Source of the DNA: DASXRA01 sp036558905 | GTDB lineage: Bacteria > Actinomycetota > Actinomycetes > Mycobacteriales > Jatrophihabitantaceae | Assembly: GCA_036558905.1 (NCBI GenBank) | Contig: DATBER010000148.1 | Span: forward strand, 1-64,000 | Length of the DNA: 64,000 bases | Direction of reading: 5' to 3' | In this document: positions 1 to 7,825 of the stretch, in pieces | Numbering within the stretch: the first letter of the stretch is position 1 | How the letters are laid out: each line of letters opens with the position of its first letter | Made by a program: the position numbers and the translations under genes | The notes under the pieces: model-generated | What the model saw: only the letters and a program-made list of their open reading frames with translations | Databases searched by the model: none | What the model was told of the DNA's origin: nothing

Positions 1-238
1 CGTCCAGCTGCAGCGCCCGAGCCAGCGCGTCCAGCACGGACTCGGAGGCGCCGGCGAGGTTCCCGCGCTCGAGGCGGGTGTAGTAATCGACGCTGACCCC
101 GGCCAGCATCGAGACCTCCTCGCGACGCAGTCCCTTCACCCGCCGGTGGGAACCGTAGGCCGGTAGCCCGGCCTGCTCCGGAGTGATCCGGGCGCGGCGG
201 GTGGCGAGGAACTCGCGGACCTCGGTGCGGTTCTTCAC
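1..238 (-). CDS. XRE-family helix-turn-helix regulator, N-terminal part (cut by the window edge)
   Basis: Only the first 79 residues are in the window; the gene continues past position 1. The frame reads from a GTG as VKNRTEVREFLATRRARITP, followed by a helix-turn-helix with the signature GLRREEVSMLAGVSVDYYTR and then LERG. This is the Cro/C1-type HTH seen at the start of MmyB-like actinobacterial regulators, whose C-terminal part is a PAS-like ligand-binding domain. That second half is outside the window, so the subfamily is an inference. The start is the only good in-frame candidate next to the non-coding stretch before tRNA-Gly. Confidence 0.8.
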   Translation of the reverse strand, partial: MKNRTEVREFLATRRARITPEQAGLPAYGSHRRVKGLRREEVSMLAGVSVDYYTRLERGNLAGASESVLDALARALQLD

Positions 239-297
239 GTAGTCGACCGTACGAGGCGATCAGCGGGCCTGGGAGGGTCTGCCATTACCTGGCTGGA

Positions 298-371
298 TGG
301 AGCGGGTGACGGGAATCGAACCCGCACTGTCAGCTTGGGAAGCTGATGTTCTGCCATTGAACTACACCCGC
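298..371 (-). tRNA. tRNA-Gly (anticodon CCC)
   Basis: On the minus strand the sequence folds as a cloverleaf. The acceptor stem GCGGGTG pairs with CACCCGC. The D-arm is TAGTTCAATGGCAGAAC. The anticodon loop is TTCCCAA, with CCC as anticodon. The T-arm GCGGGTTCGATTCCCGT contains the standard GTTCGATTC. The discriminator T and CCA (298-301) are encoded in the DNA. It decodes GGG. Confidence 0.95.
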
Positions 372-997
372 GGACTCGCGACATCGTACAGGCTGGCGCG
401 CGAACGGCGATCAGCATGGATGAGGGGCGGGCGCCGAAGCACCCACCCCTCGCCCAGCGGCGGCCTGGGGGTACCGCCGACTCGGCTCAGCGCGGTAGAC
501 GACACCCCGGCGGGTGACGTCCGGACGGCGCTGTCGTCGACGGTCGCGACACGCGCCGTGCAGCCTGAACCGGCACGAGCCGTGACGTCGAGCGACCTGT
601 CCCAGCCGGGCCTCTGGTCGCGGTCACGCGACCGACCTGCGTGACCGCGCCGAGGGCTGCGACGATGCGCGAATGACGCACCGGTGCCTCCTGGGGGAGA
701 GGCGGCTGGGTGACAGGGAAGTTGTACACCCGTCCAAATCAGGCGGGACCCATAGAAGTGCCAGTGGCACGAGCGTGCACGGTTGACTACGCAAACGTGC
801 GAACGCGCCCGACGTAGCAAGGCGATCAGCTGGGTAGGCCGTTGGGGGGGCCGGCGGATGATCATCTGGACGTGGCACCGTGGCGTCAGCGACACATTCG
901 GCAAGATCCGGCCAACCCTTGATTCCGTCGCGACAAGGCGTCGGGCGGAGGACTTAGATGGGTCTCGAGCCGCTCACGTTGCGGAGGTGATGGCGCG
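372..997. other. 626-bp intergenic region without a convincing gene
   Basis: No open frame here looks like protein: the longest ones are Arg/Ser/Pro-rich and have no recognisable domain. The stretch carries a 13-bp palindrome (758-770, listed separately), followed by a possible -35 element TTGACT at 784-789 but no clear -10. A GGAGGT ribosome-binding site lies just before the gene at 998. Nothing else was recognised. Confidence 0.5.
758..770. promoter_or_regulatory. Palindrome GTGCCA-G-TGGCAC, candidate operator upstream of the TrmB/LuxR regulator
   Basis: This is a perfect 6-bp inverted repeat around one base. The same core, with a different centre and longer arms, occurs at 57542-57562 in front of the S53 peptidase gene. 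It sits about 230 bp upstream of the regulator at 998. It is a candidate site for that regulator, but binding is an inference. Confidence 0.4.
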
Positions 998-1996
998 ATG
1001 GACGCAGATGAGCTTCCAGCCCATCTGAACCTGCTCGGCCTGGATGAAGAGGCCGCGCGGGTGTATCGCGCGTTGCTCGACGGAGGCTCGGCTCCGGTGG
1101 ACGACCTGGCCCGGGCCCAGTCCATGTCTGAGGACGCCATCCACAAAGCGATTGCCGAGTTGATCGACGCCGGACTGGTCGGCCGCACCAGCGCCGCCGG
1201 TGATCGCTACGCCCCGGTGTCGCCCGAGGCCGGGCTCAAGGTGCTGACCGCCCGGCGCGAATCCGAGATCAACGCGGCCATGGTGGCCACCCTCAACGCG
1301 TACACCGACTTCCGCCGCTCGCGGCTGTCGCCGGCCACCGATCACCTGGTCGAGGTGGTGACCGGCCCGGCGATGCTCGAACGCGTCGAGCAGGCTGAGC
1401 GCAACATCCACCACGAGGTGCGCCGTCTCGACTCGCCGCCCTACTACATGACCGGCACGAGCAACGACACCGAACTCGAGCACCTGAGCCAGGGCATCCG
1501 CTACCGCGTCGTGTACTCGCAGTCGTCGCTGGAGCAGGAGGGCTATCTCGACGGCAACGTGCTGCCGTGCATGAAGGCCGGCGAACAGGCACGGGTGTTG
1601 CACGACGTGCCGGTCAAGCTGAGCATCATCGACGACACGATGGCCATGGTGTCGCTGCCGATCGGCGAGGCGGCGATCAATCGCAGCCTGCTCATCGTGC
1701 AACCGAGCAGCCTGTTCTCGGCGCTGGTCGGCCTGTTCGAATTGGCCTGGCGCGCGGCCCTGCCGATCATGCCGTCGGGCGATGCCGGCAGCCGACTCGA
1801 ACCGATCGAGCAACGGCTGCTGGCCCTGCTGTCGGCCGGGGTTGCCGACGAGACGATCATCCGCACCCTGCGCATCAGCCGGCGCACGTTCTTCCGCTAC
1901 CTCGAGCGGCTGCAAGCCCGCGCCGGCGTCAACAGCCGGTTCCAACTCGGGGTGCAGGCCGTGCGCAACGGTTGGCTGGCCGATCAACCGGACTAG
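998..1996 (+). CDS. TrmB-like / LuxR-type transcriptional regulator
   Basis: The 332-residue protein has two DNA-binding-like ends. Residues about 8-70 (LGLDEEAARVYRALLDGG, then SEDAIHKAIAELIDAGLVGR) form a TrmB-type winged helix. Residues about 270-330 (EQRLLALLSAGVADETIIRT, then ISRRTFFRYLERLQARAGVN) form a LuxR/GerE-type helix-turn-helix. The middle part resembles the phospholipase-D-like effector region of such hybrids. A GGAGGT site lies 9 bases before the ATG. Proteins of this build in actinobacteria are single-component regulators of secreted or secondary-metabolic products; the target here is unknown. A palindrome about 230 bp upstream is shared with the S53 peptidase promoter region, which suggests autoregulation and one possible target. 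Confidence 0.8.
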   Translation: MDADELPAHLNLLGLDEEAARVYRALLDGGSAPVDDLARAQSMSEDAIHKAIAELIDAGLVGRTSAAGDRYAPVSPEAGLKVLTARRESEINAAMVATLNAYTDFRRSRLSPATDHLVEVVTGPAMLERVEQAERNIHHEVRRLDSPPYYMTGTSNDTELEHLSQGIRYRVVYSQSSLEQEGYLDGNVLPCMKAGEQARVLHDVPVKLSIIDDTMAMVSLPIGEAAINRSLLIVQPSSLFSALVGLFELAWRAALPIMPSGDAGSRLEPIEQRLLALLSAGVADETIIRTLRISRRTFFRYLERLQARAGVNSRFQLGVQAVRNGWLADQPD

Positions 1997-2007
1997 TCTG
2001 TCCTGCC

Positions 2008-2586
2008 ATGCTGCTCAGCGACCGCGACATCCTTGCGGAAGTCGACGCGCGAAGGCTCGTCGTCGAGCCGTGGGACGCCGACCTGGTCCAGCCGTCGAGC
2101 GTCGACGTGCGCCTGGACCGCTACTTCCGGGTCTTCAACAACTCGCAGTACACGCACATCGACCCGGCTCAGCAACAGGACGATCTGACCGCGCTGGTCG
2201 AGCCGAAGGGCGACGATCCGTTCGTGCTGCATCCGGGCGAGTTCGTGCTCGGCTCGACGTTGGAGATCGTCACGTTGCCCGACGACCTGGCCGGGCGCCT
2301 GGAGGGCAAGTCGAGCCTGGGGCGGCTCGGCCTGCTGACCCATTCGACGGCGGGCTTCATCGATCCGGGGTTCACCGGCCACATCACCCTGGAGCTGTCG
2401 AACGTGGCCAACCTGCCGATCACGCTCTGGCCGGGCATGAAGATCGGGCAGCTGTGCCTGTTCCGGCTGTCGAGCCCGGCGCTGCATCCGTACGGGTCGT
2501 CGCAGGCCGGCTCGCGGTACCAGGGTCAGCGGGGCCCGACGCCGAGCCGCTCGCACCTGAACTTCCGGCGCTGGCCGACGTCGTAA
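2008..2586 (+). CDS. dcd: dCTP deaminase, dUMP-forming (bifunctional Dcd-Dut type)
   Basis: The 192-residue protein converts dCTP to dUMP for dTMP synthesis. The nucleotide-binding and catalytic core is visible as EGKSSLGRLGLLTHSTAGFI followed by DPGF, then HITLELSNVANLPITLWPGM and the C-terminal YQGQRGPTPS. The HSTAGF segment is the form found in the bifunctional mycobacterial enzyme rather than the E. coli deaminase, which has V-T-A-H there, so dUMP rather than dUTP is the likely product (EC 3.5.4.30). It starts 11 bases after the upstream regulator, so the two may be co-transcribed. Its last 167 bases are overlapped on the other strand by the YczE-like gene. Confidence 0.95.
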   Translation: MLLSDRDILAEVDARRLVVEPWDADLVQPSSVDVRLDRYFRVFNNSQYTHIDPAQQQDDLTALVEPKGDDPFVLHPGEFVLGSTLEIVTLPDDLAGRLEGKSSLGRLGLLTHSTAGFIDPGFTGHITLELSNVANLPITLWPGMKIGQLCLFRLSSPALHPYGSSQAGSRYQGQRGPTPSRSHLNFRRWPTS

Positions 2587-3160
2587 CCGCGAACCGCGGG
2601 ATGAAGTAGTGGGCCAACGGCCCGATGGCCAGCGCGTACAGCACGGTGCCGACCCCGACGTTGCCGCCGAGCAGCCAGCCGGCTGCGAGCACGGTCAACT
2701 CGATGCCGGTGCGGGCCACCCGGATGGACCAGCCGCGGGCCGCCAGTCCGGTCATCAGCCCGTCGCGCGGCCCCGGACCGAGACCGGCGCCGATGTACAG
2801 GCCGGTCGCGAGTCCGTTGGCCACGATGCCGCCGCCCAGGAACACGGCCCGCAGCCACATCGCCTGCGGCGTGGGAAGTACGTCCAGCGCCGCGTCGACG
2901 GCCAGGCCCACGACGATCACGTTGCTGACCGTCCCGACGCCGGGCCGTTGCCGCAGCGGGATCCACAGCAGCAGCACGATCGCGCCGACCGCGATGACGA
3001 CCCAGCCGAACTCCAGCCCGCTGCGCCGGGCTATGCCCTGATGCAGAACATCCCACGAGTCGAGGCCGAGCCGAGCCCGGATCATCAGTGCCATGCTGAC
3101 GCCGAACAGGACGAGGCCGGCATAGAGGTTCATCAATCGACGCGGCAACTTGCTTGACAT
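2420..3160 (-). CDS. YczE/YitT-like integral membrane protein
   Basis: The 246-residue protein begins MSSKLPRRLMNLYAGLVLFG and has about five hydrophobic segments, including GWVVIAVGAIVLLLWIPL and VSNVIVVGLAVDAALDVLP. The motif GAGLGPGPRDGLMTGLA is typical of YczE-family proteins, whose function is poorly defined. The start is uncertain: an in-frame ATG at 3187 would add nine residues. Both candidate starts lie inside the twin MarR-type operator shared with the divergent regulator. After the last membrane segment an Ala/Ser/Thr/Gly-rich tail of about 55 residues runs antisense into the 3' end of dcd; this tail may be low-constraint read-through. Repression by the neighbouring MarR protein is the obvious hypothesis. 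Confidence 0.8.
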   Translation of the reverse strand: MSSKLPRRLMNLYAGLVLFGVSMALMIRARLGLDSWDVLHQGIARRSGLEFGWVVIAVGAIVLLLWIPLRQRPGVGTVSNVIVVGLAVDAALDVLPTPQAMWLRAVFLGGGIVANGLATGLYIGAGLGPGPRDGLMTGLAARGWSIRVARTGIELTVLAAGWLLGGNVGVGTVLYALAIGPLAHYFIPRFAVTTSASAGSSGASGSASGPADPGTASRPATTRTDAAPGSTAGTGTAARSSCPARA

Positions 3161-3198
3161 GTCATGCACTGTAACGACAGATTGCATGACATGTCAAG
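3153..3198. promoter_or_regulatory. Twin palindromic operator between the YczE-like and MarR genes
   Basis: Two 16-bp arms, CTTGACATGTCATGCA (3153-3168) and TGCATGACATGTCAAG (3183-3198), are exact inverted repeats of each other, 14 bp apart. Each arm contains the perfect palindrome TGACATGTCA. This gives two MarR-dimer sites in the divergent intergenic region. The left arm covers the likely start codon of the YczE-like gene and the right arm ends 19 bp before the MarR start. Confidence 0.8.
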
Positions 3199-3217
3199 TA
3201 ACTGCTAGCGTGGAGCC

Positions 3218-3694
3218 ATGACGCGCTGGCTGAACAAGGAAGAGATGCGAGCGTGGCTCGGATACCGGCGGATGTTCCTGCTGCTCAACGCCCAGGTGAA
3301 TCGCGACCTCGCCCGCGACTCAGGGCTCTCCGAGCCGGACTACGACGTCCTGTCCAACCTGGCCGACGCCCCCGACCAGCGCGACCGGCTGAGCGAGCTG
3401 GCCGCCCGCATGTTGTGGTCGCAGAGCCGGCTGTCGCACCACATCAGCCGCATGGAGCAGCGCGGACTGGTCAGTCGCGAGGAGTGCGAGACCGACGCGC
3501 GTGGCTCGGTCGTCGTGCTCACCGAGCAGGGCCGGCGCACCCTCGAGAAGGCGGCTCCGCAACATGTGGAGTCGGTACGCAAGCACATCATCGACCTGCT
3601 GTCGCCGGGGCAGATCAAGGCGCTGGGTGACATCGCCGAGACAGTGGTCGGCCACCTCGGGGAGTCATACGACGTGCAGCGCGGTCGTGGGTGA
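3218..3694 (+). CDS. MarR-family transcriptional regulator
   Basis: The 158-residue winged-helix repressor has the MarR pattern: LSEPDYDVLSNLADAPDQRD, then LSELAARMLWSQSRLSHHIS (recognition helix), then RMEQRGLVSREECETDARGS (wing) and LTEQGRRTLE. It is divergent from a YczE-like membrane protein, with two perfect TGACATGTCA sites between the genes, so it very likely represses itself and that gene. The effector is unknown. The last 30 bases overlap the end of the convergent ABC permease gene. Confidence 0.93.
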   Translation: MTRWLNKEEMRAWLGYRRMFLLLNAQVNRDLARDSGLSEPDYDVLSNLADAPDQRDRLSELAARMLWSQSRLSHHISRMEQRGLVSREECETDARGSVVVLTEQGRRTLEKAAPQHVESVRKHIIDLLSPGQIKALGDIAETVVGHLGESYDVQRGRG

Positions 3695-4858
3695 CACGCG
3701 GGCGGCCCGCTCGGCCGGGTAGAGGCCGGCGACCGTTCCGACGAGCAGACAGGCCAGCAGCGATCCGCCGAGCGCGCCGACCGGGACGGTGGTGGTCCAG
3801 CCCCGCAGCTGCGCATAGCCGAGGGTGATGCCCGCCCCGGCGGCCACGCCGGCAAGGCCGCCCAGCCCGGTCAGCAGCAGTGCCTCGGTCAGGAACTGCA
3901 ACCGCACGTGCCGGCGCTTGGCGCCGATCGCGCGGCGCAGCCCGATCTCGCTTCGTCGCTCCAGCACGCTTATGACCATGACGTTGGCGATACCGACGCC
4001 GCCGACGAGCAGCGCGACCGCACCGAGCCCGAGGAACAGGTTGGTGAAGGTCGCCTTGGCGGTCGCCCGGGCGACCAGGGCGTCGGACGGGCGAGACACC
4101 TGCACCTGCTCGGGGTGGGCCGGGTCGGCGGTGCCGGCCAGCACGGCACGCACCCGATTGACGGCGGCGTCGGTAGAGCGCTCGTACACAGCGGTGCGCG
4201 TCTGTTGATAGCCGAGGTACCGGACCGCGGCCGGCTCGCCGACGAGCGCAGCGGCGTCGAGTTCCGGCGCGAGCGTGACCGGGCCGAGGATGCCGATCAC
4301 TGTCCAGTACCGCCCGGCCAGCCAGATCTGGGGACTGCTCTGCAGGCCGGCGATGCCGAGGCGCTGCGCGGCCGTGGCTCCGAGAACGACCGTCGGGAAG
4401 TTGCTGCTCGCCGCGGAGTGCCAGGCCCCCGAGCGGATCGGTGCGTCGACGACACCGGGCAGGTCCAGCCCGGTTGCCTCGACCGTGATGCCGTTGGTGT
4501 CCTCGGCCGGGACGTGGGGGTTGGCGTAAACCGCGACGTCGACCGCGCCCGTCCAGCCGAGCCGGTGAACCCCGTCGATCGCACCGACCATCGTCGGAGC
4601 CGCCGGGGGGAGCACGGCCGCGGCGCCGGTCAGCGTCTGCCCGGGCGTCACGGTCAGCAGGTTCGTACCGAGGGCGTCGATCTGGGCCAACAGCGCTGCC
4701 TGGCTGGACGCCGAGATCCCGAGTACTGCCACGACGGCGGCGATGCCGATTGCGATGCCCGTCGCCGAGAGGGCGGCCCGGAGCGGCCGGCCGCGCAGGC
4801 CCAGCAGACCGAGACGCAAGATGTCGGCGGCGAGCAGTCGCGACCGCTCCAGGCTCAT
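3665..4858 (-). CDS. ABC transporter permease, MacB/FtsX family
   Basis: The 397-residue protein begins MSLERSRLLAADILRLGLLG. It has one membrane segment near residues 30-50, a large extracytoplasmic MacB-type core domain, and three membrane segments in the C-terminal FtsX domain (FLGLGAVALLVGGVGIANVM, SVLERRSEIGLRRAIGAKRR). The GIANVMVISVLERRSEIGLRR stretch is the hallmark of MacB/LolC-type permeases. The start codon overlaps the stop of the ATPase gene (ATGA), so the two are translationally coupled. It is the last gene of the lipoprotein-adaptor-ATPase-permease operon. Substrate is unknown; such mechanotransmission systems usually export peptides or lipids. Confidence 0.92.
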   Translation of the reverse strand: MSLERSRLLAADILRLGLLGLRGRPLRAALSATGIAIGIAAVVAVLGISASSQAALLAQIDALGTNLLTVTPGQTLTGAAAVLPPAAPTMVGAIDGVHRLGWTGAVDVAVYANPHVPAEDTNGITVEATGLDLPGVVDAPIRSGAWHSAASSNFPTVVLGATAAQRLGIAGLQSSPQIWLAGRYWTVIGILGPVTLAPELDAAALVGEPAAVRYLGYQQTRTAVYERSTDAAVNRVRAVLAGTADPAHPEQVQVSRPSDALVARATAKATFTNLFLGLGAVALLVGGVGIANVMVISVLERRSEIGLRRAIGAKRRHVRLQFLTEALLLTGLGGLAGVAAGAGITLGYAQLRGWTTTVPVGALGGSLLACLLVGTVAGLYPAERAARVSPTTALHVV

Positions 4859-5532
4859 CGGAGCCCCCACGCGGTATCGGACACGACGACGCCGTCGCGC
4901 ATCTCGACCTGTCGCGGCAACCGGGCCGCGATCTCCCGGTCGTGGGTGATCACGACGATCGTGGCGCTCGCGGCGTTCAGCTCGGTCAAGATCGCGATGA
5001 TCGACTGCCCGGACGCCGTGTCGAGGTTGCCGGTCGGCTCGTCGGCCAGCAGTACCGCCGGACGACCCACCACGGCGCGGGCCAGCGCGACCCGCTGGCG
5101 CTCGCCACCGGACAGCTCGCTCGGACGGTGGTTGCCCCGGTGGGCCAGCCCGACCCGTTCGAGCGCCGCCGCCGCGGCCGCCCGACGCGCGCGGCGGGGC
5201 AACCCCCGGTAGAGCAGCCCGTTGGCGACGTTGTCCAGGGCCGACTGGGTCGGGCTGAGGAAGAACTGCTGGAACACGAACCCGATGTGGCCGGCCCGCA
5301 GCGCGGACAGCTCGTTGTCGGTCATCTCTGCGGTATCGACGCCGACCACGAACGTGGCCCCGGCGGTGGGCCGGTCCAGGGTGCCCGCGAGTTGCAGCAA
5401 CGTGGATTTGCCCGAGCCGGACGGCCCGACGACGGCGACGAATTCGCCGGCGTCGATGCGCAGGTCCACACCGTGCAGCACCTCCAGGTCGCCGTAGCTC
5501 TTCCGGACGGCCCGCAACTCGAGCACGGTCAC
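4855..5532 (-). CDS. ABC transporter ATP-binding protein, MacB/LolD type
   Basis: The 225-residue ATPase contains Walker A GPSGSGKST, the signature SELSGGERQRVALARAV, Walker B AVLLADEPTGNLDT and the switch histidine VVITHD. The sequence DEPTGNLD is characteristic of the LolD/MacB/FtsE class that pairs with FtsX-like permeases, matching the next gene. The GTG start (VTVLELRAVRKSYG) overlaps the stop codon of the adaptor gene, and its stop overlaps the permease start. The frame stays open far upstream inside the adaptor gene, so the start was placed at the first codon of the conserved domain. Confidence 0.95.
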   Translation of the reverse strand: MTVLELRAVRKSYGDLEVLHGVDLRIDAGEFVAVVGPSGSGKSTLLQLAGTLDRPTAGATFVVGVDTAEMTDNELSALRAGHIGFVFQQFFLSPTQSALDNVANGLLYRGLPRRARRAAAAAALERVGLAHRGNHRPSELSGGERQRVALARAVVGRPAVLLADEPTGNLDTASGQSIIAILTELNAASATIVVITHDREIAARLPRQVEMRDGVVVSDTAWGLR

Positions 5533-6599
5533 AGTCGGGGCACCTGCACCTTCGTTCCGGCGGTGATTCCCGCCCCGGACACCTGCACCCGGTCGGTCGC
5601 GAACAGCCCGGTGGTGACCGGCACCGGATGGGCCGTGCCGTCGGCGCCCACCGCATAGACGACGTAGCCGCCGCCGGATGCCACGTGCAACGCCTCGACG
5701 GGCACCGACAGCACGTCGTGGGCCTGCTGCGACACGATCTGCACCGTCACCGGGGCCTCGTCCAGGCCGCCCAGCGACGCGACGTCGCCGGTCAGCCGGA
5801 TGTCGACCGGAATCGTCTCGGTGCCACCCGAATCCCCACCCGATCGTGGTTGAGCCGCCGTAGCCACCGCCCCCACCCGGGACACGACGCCGACGAGTGA
5901 CCGGCCGGACGGCAACTCCACGGCCACGTGCTGGCCGGTTCGCACGTACGCCTGGTAGTCGGTGGACAGGTCCAGATGCACGTTGCGCACCGTGCTCGTC
6001 GCCGTCAAGACATCCTGGCCGGCACCGCTCGCCCGGCCGACGGTGCTGCGGGTGGCCGTCACCCGGATCGCCGCCGGCGCGACCACCGCATCGCCCGCCG
6101 CGACCGCCCCTGTCTCGGGTACGTCGAGGGCGTGCTGCCACTGGCGAACCGCCCATGCCGTCGTGTCGGTGTAGTCGTCGTCCACGGTCAGGTAGTCGTC
6201 GTAGCCGAGGGCAACCAGGTTGGCCTCGAGCTCATGCACGTCCGCCCCGGTCGCCCCGACCGACAACGGCCGATACAGCGGCAGGTTGCCGTAGAACAAC
6301 GGGATCGGCCGCTGATCGACCGCGTACACCTGCTGCCCCCGGGTGCGGACGTCACCGGCCTGCGGCAGCGCGGTCACCACGCCCGGCCGATAGCCGATCA
6401 GGTCGTAGCTGTCGGCGAACCCCAGGCTGCCGTCGACCGGCGCGGTCACGGTCAGGTCGCCTCGAACGACGGCCGCCACGGGCAGGTTCGGTCGGTCGGC
6501 CGTCGGAGCGGAGCCGTCGCGGTCGCGCGCTATCGACCACCCGGCCCCCACGGCGGCGACCAGCAAGGCCGCACCCGCTGCGTACCACCTGCGCCGCAT
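5529..6599 (-). CDS. Efflux adaptor (HlyD/MacA-like) with a peptidoglycan-binding-like domain
   Basis: The 356-residue protein has an N-terminal membrane anchor (RRRWYAAGAALLVAAVGAGW). A lipoyl/barrel-like region near residues 45-100 follows, then a domain with the PG_binding_1 pattern LSVGATGADVHELEANLVAL and TAWAVRQWQHALDVPETG. The C-terminal barrel contains YVRTGQHVAVELPSGRSLVG. This layout is common for actinobacterial adaptors next to MacB-like ABC transporters and suggests cell-wall contact. The ATG has a GGAAG ribosome-binding site eight bases upstream; a GTG at 6608, overlapping the previous stop, is an alternative start. It is coupled to the ATPase by a GTGA overlap. Confidence 0.85.
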   Translation of the reverse strand: MRRRWYAAGAALLVAAVGAGWSIARDRDGSAPTADRPNLPVAAVVRGDLTVTAPVDGSLGFADSYDLIGYRPGVVTALPQAGDVRTRGQQVYAVDQRPIPLFYGNLPLYRPLSVGATGADVHELEANLVALGYDDYLTVDDDYTDTTAWAVRQWQHALDVPETGAVAAGDAVVAPAAIRVTATRSTVGRASGAGQDVLTATSTVRNVHLDLSTDYQAYVRTGQHVAVELPSGRSLVGVVSRVGAVATAAQPRSGGDSGGTETIPVDIRLTGDVASLGGLDEAPVTVQIVSQQAHDVLSVPVEALHVASGGGYVVYAVGADGTAHPVPVTTGLFATDRVQVSGAGITAGTKVQVPRL

Positions 6600-6604
6600 G
6601 CTGC

Positions 6605-7096
6605 TCACTTCCCGGGCAGCGGCAGGGCGCGGCCGTGGCCGCACGCCTGCTCGGCCGCCGCGAAACGCGGGTCCGACTGGGCGTTGTTCGGCAGCTCGAT
6701 GCGGAATCCACCGTTGCCGTTGGGCTGCGGATCGGGCATGTCGATGCCGTGCTGACGCATGCAGTGGGCCAGTTGCACGAGATCCGTCATCGAGAGCTTG
6801 CTGCTGCCGGCGCCGCCGGAGGGGCGTAACGACCGGCACGCCGCCATCGCCGTCCGGATCTTCTGCGGCGTGACACCGTTGCCGCCCTGCACCTGGATGG
6901 CGCCCGATCCGGAGTCGGGGACGTCGACGCCGTGCGCTCGCATGCACCGCGCCCAGGCGACGGTGCTGGCCGACGTGACGGACGAGCTCGACGGGGCGGC
7001 CCGCGGGTGGCTCCTACCGCAGGCCGCGACGGTGCCGAACAGGGCGAGCGCAATGGCGACGCCGACGAGTCGATGCATGCCGGACAGCCTGATCAC
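6605..7096 (-). CDS. Lipoprotein with two CMRxHGxDxPD repeats
   Basis: The 163-residue product begins with a lipoprotein signal: a hydrophobic stretch LVGVAIALALFGTVAAC in which the Cys is the likely lipidation site. The mature part holds two copies of a short motif, ARCMRAHGVDVPDS and AHCMRQHGIDMPDP, each with a downstream Cys (MAACRSL and EQACGHG). Four conserved Cys could form two disulfides. The family is frequently found beside ABC-type efflux adaptors in actinobacteria, but its biochemical role is not established. It is the first gene of the export operon, divergent from the two-component system. The start may instead be the ATG seven codons later (7078). Confidence 0.82.
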   Translation of the reverse strand: MIRLSGMHRLVGVAIALALFGTVAACGRSHPRAAPSSSSVTSASTVAWARCMRAHGVDVPDSGSGAIQVQGGNGVTPQKIRTAMAACRSLRPSGGAGSSKLSMTDLVQLAHCMRQHGIDMPDPQPNGNGGFRIELPNNAQSDPRFAAAEQACGHGRALPLPGK

Positions 7097-7165
7097 GTGC
7101 CGATAACCAGGCCGTCAACGCCGGCGTTTACCCGGCAGTTAGGCGGCACCGTGTGTACTGGTGGC

Positions 7166-7825
7166 GTGCGAGTGCTGGTGGTGGAGGACGAACGGGTGCT
7201 CGCCGACACGATCGCGCACGGGCTGCGCCGCGAGCACATGAGCGTGGACGTCAGCTACGACGGCGACCAGGCCCTGGAGCTGGCGGCGGTCACCCGCTAC
7301 GACGTGGTCGTCCTGGACCGCGACCTGCCCAAGGTGCACGGTGACGAGGTGTGCCGGCAGCTGATCAGCACCGGCGACGGCACCACCCGCATCCTGATGC
7401 TCACCGCCGCGGCGCGGATCGCCCAACGCGTCGAGGGGTTACGGCTCGGTGCCGACGACTACCTGGCCAAGCCGTTCGCGTTCGCCGAGCTGGCCGCCCG
7501 CGTGCACGCGCTGGGCCGCCGCGCGGCACCGGCCCGCCCGCCGGTGCTCGAGCGGGGCGGCGTCCGGCTCGACCGGGCGCAGCGGCTGGTCATGCGAGGC
7601 GACCGGGTCATCCACCTCTCGCCCAAGGAATTCCAGGTCCTGGCCGTGCTGCTGCACGCCGACGGCGCCGTCGTCTCGGCCGAGGAGCTGCTCGAACGGG
7701 CCTGGGACAGCAACGCCGATCCGTTCAGCAACAGCATGCGGGTGATCATCATGCGACTTCGGCAGAAACTCGGTTCCCCGTCGGTCATCGACACCGTGGT
7801 CGGCGCGGGGTACCGGATCGGATGA
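7166..7825 (+). CDS. Two-component response regulator, OmpR/PhoB family
   Basis: The 219-residue regulator has a receiver domain with the acidic pair near VVEDE, phospho-acceptor Asp51 in VVLDRDLP, and the conserved Lys in YLAKPF. It is followed by a C-terminal winged helix (HLSPKEFQVLAVLLHADGAV, SNSMRVIIMRLRQKLG, DTVVGAGYRIG). The GTG start gives the usual VRVLVVEDE opening. The stop overlaps the kinase start (GATGA). It is divergent from the lipoprotein/ABC exporter operon and is its likely regulator. Confidence 0.95.
   Translation: MRVLVVEDERVLADTIAHGLRREHMSVDVSYDGDQALELAAVTRYDVVVLDRDLPKVHGDEVCRQLISTGDGTTRILMLTAAARIAQRVEGLRLGADDYLAKPFAFAELAARVHALGRRAAPARPPVLERGGVRLDRAQRLVMRGDRVIHLSPKEFQVLAVLLHADGAVVSAEELLERAWDSNADPFSNSMRVIIMRLRQKLGSPSVIDTVVGAGYRIG

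Noticed and set aside
362..904. Minus-strand open frame in the gap before the TrmB/LuxR regulator
   Set aside because: Arg/Ser/Pro-rich with no domain and overlapping the regulatory palindrome; no ribosome-binding site.
4859..5656. Upstream extension of the ABC permease frame through the ATPase gene (a possible fusion)
   Set aside because: The extension is out of frame with the clear ATPase motifs and reads as Arg-rich shadow; the permease starts at the ATG overlapping the ATPase stop.
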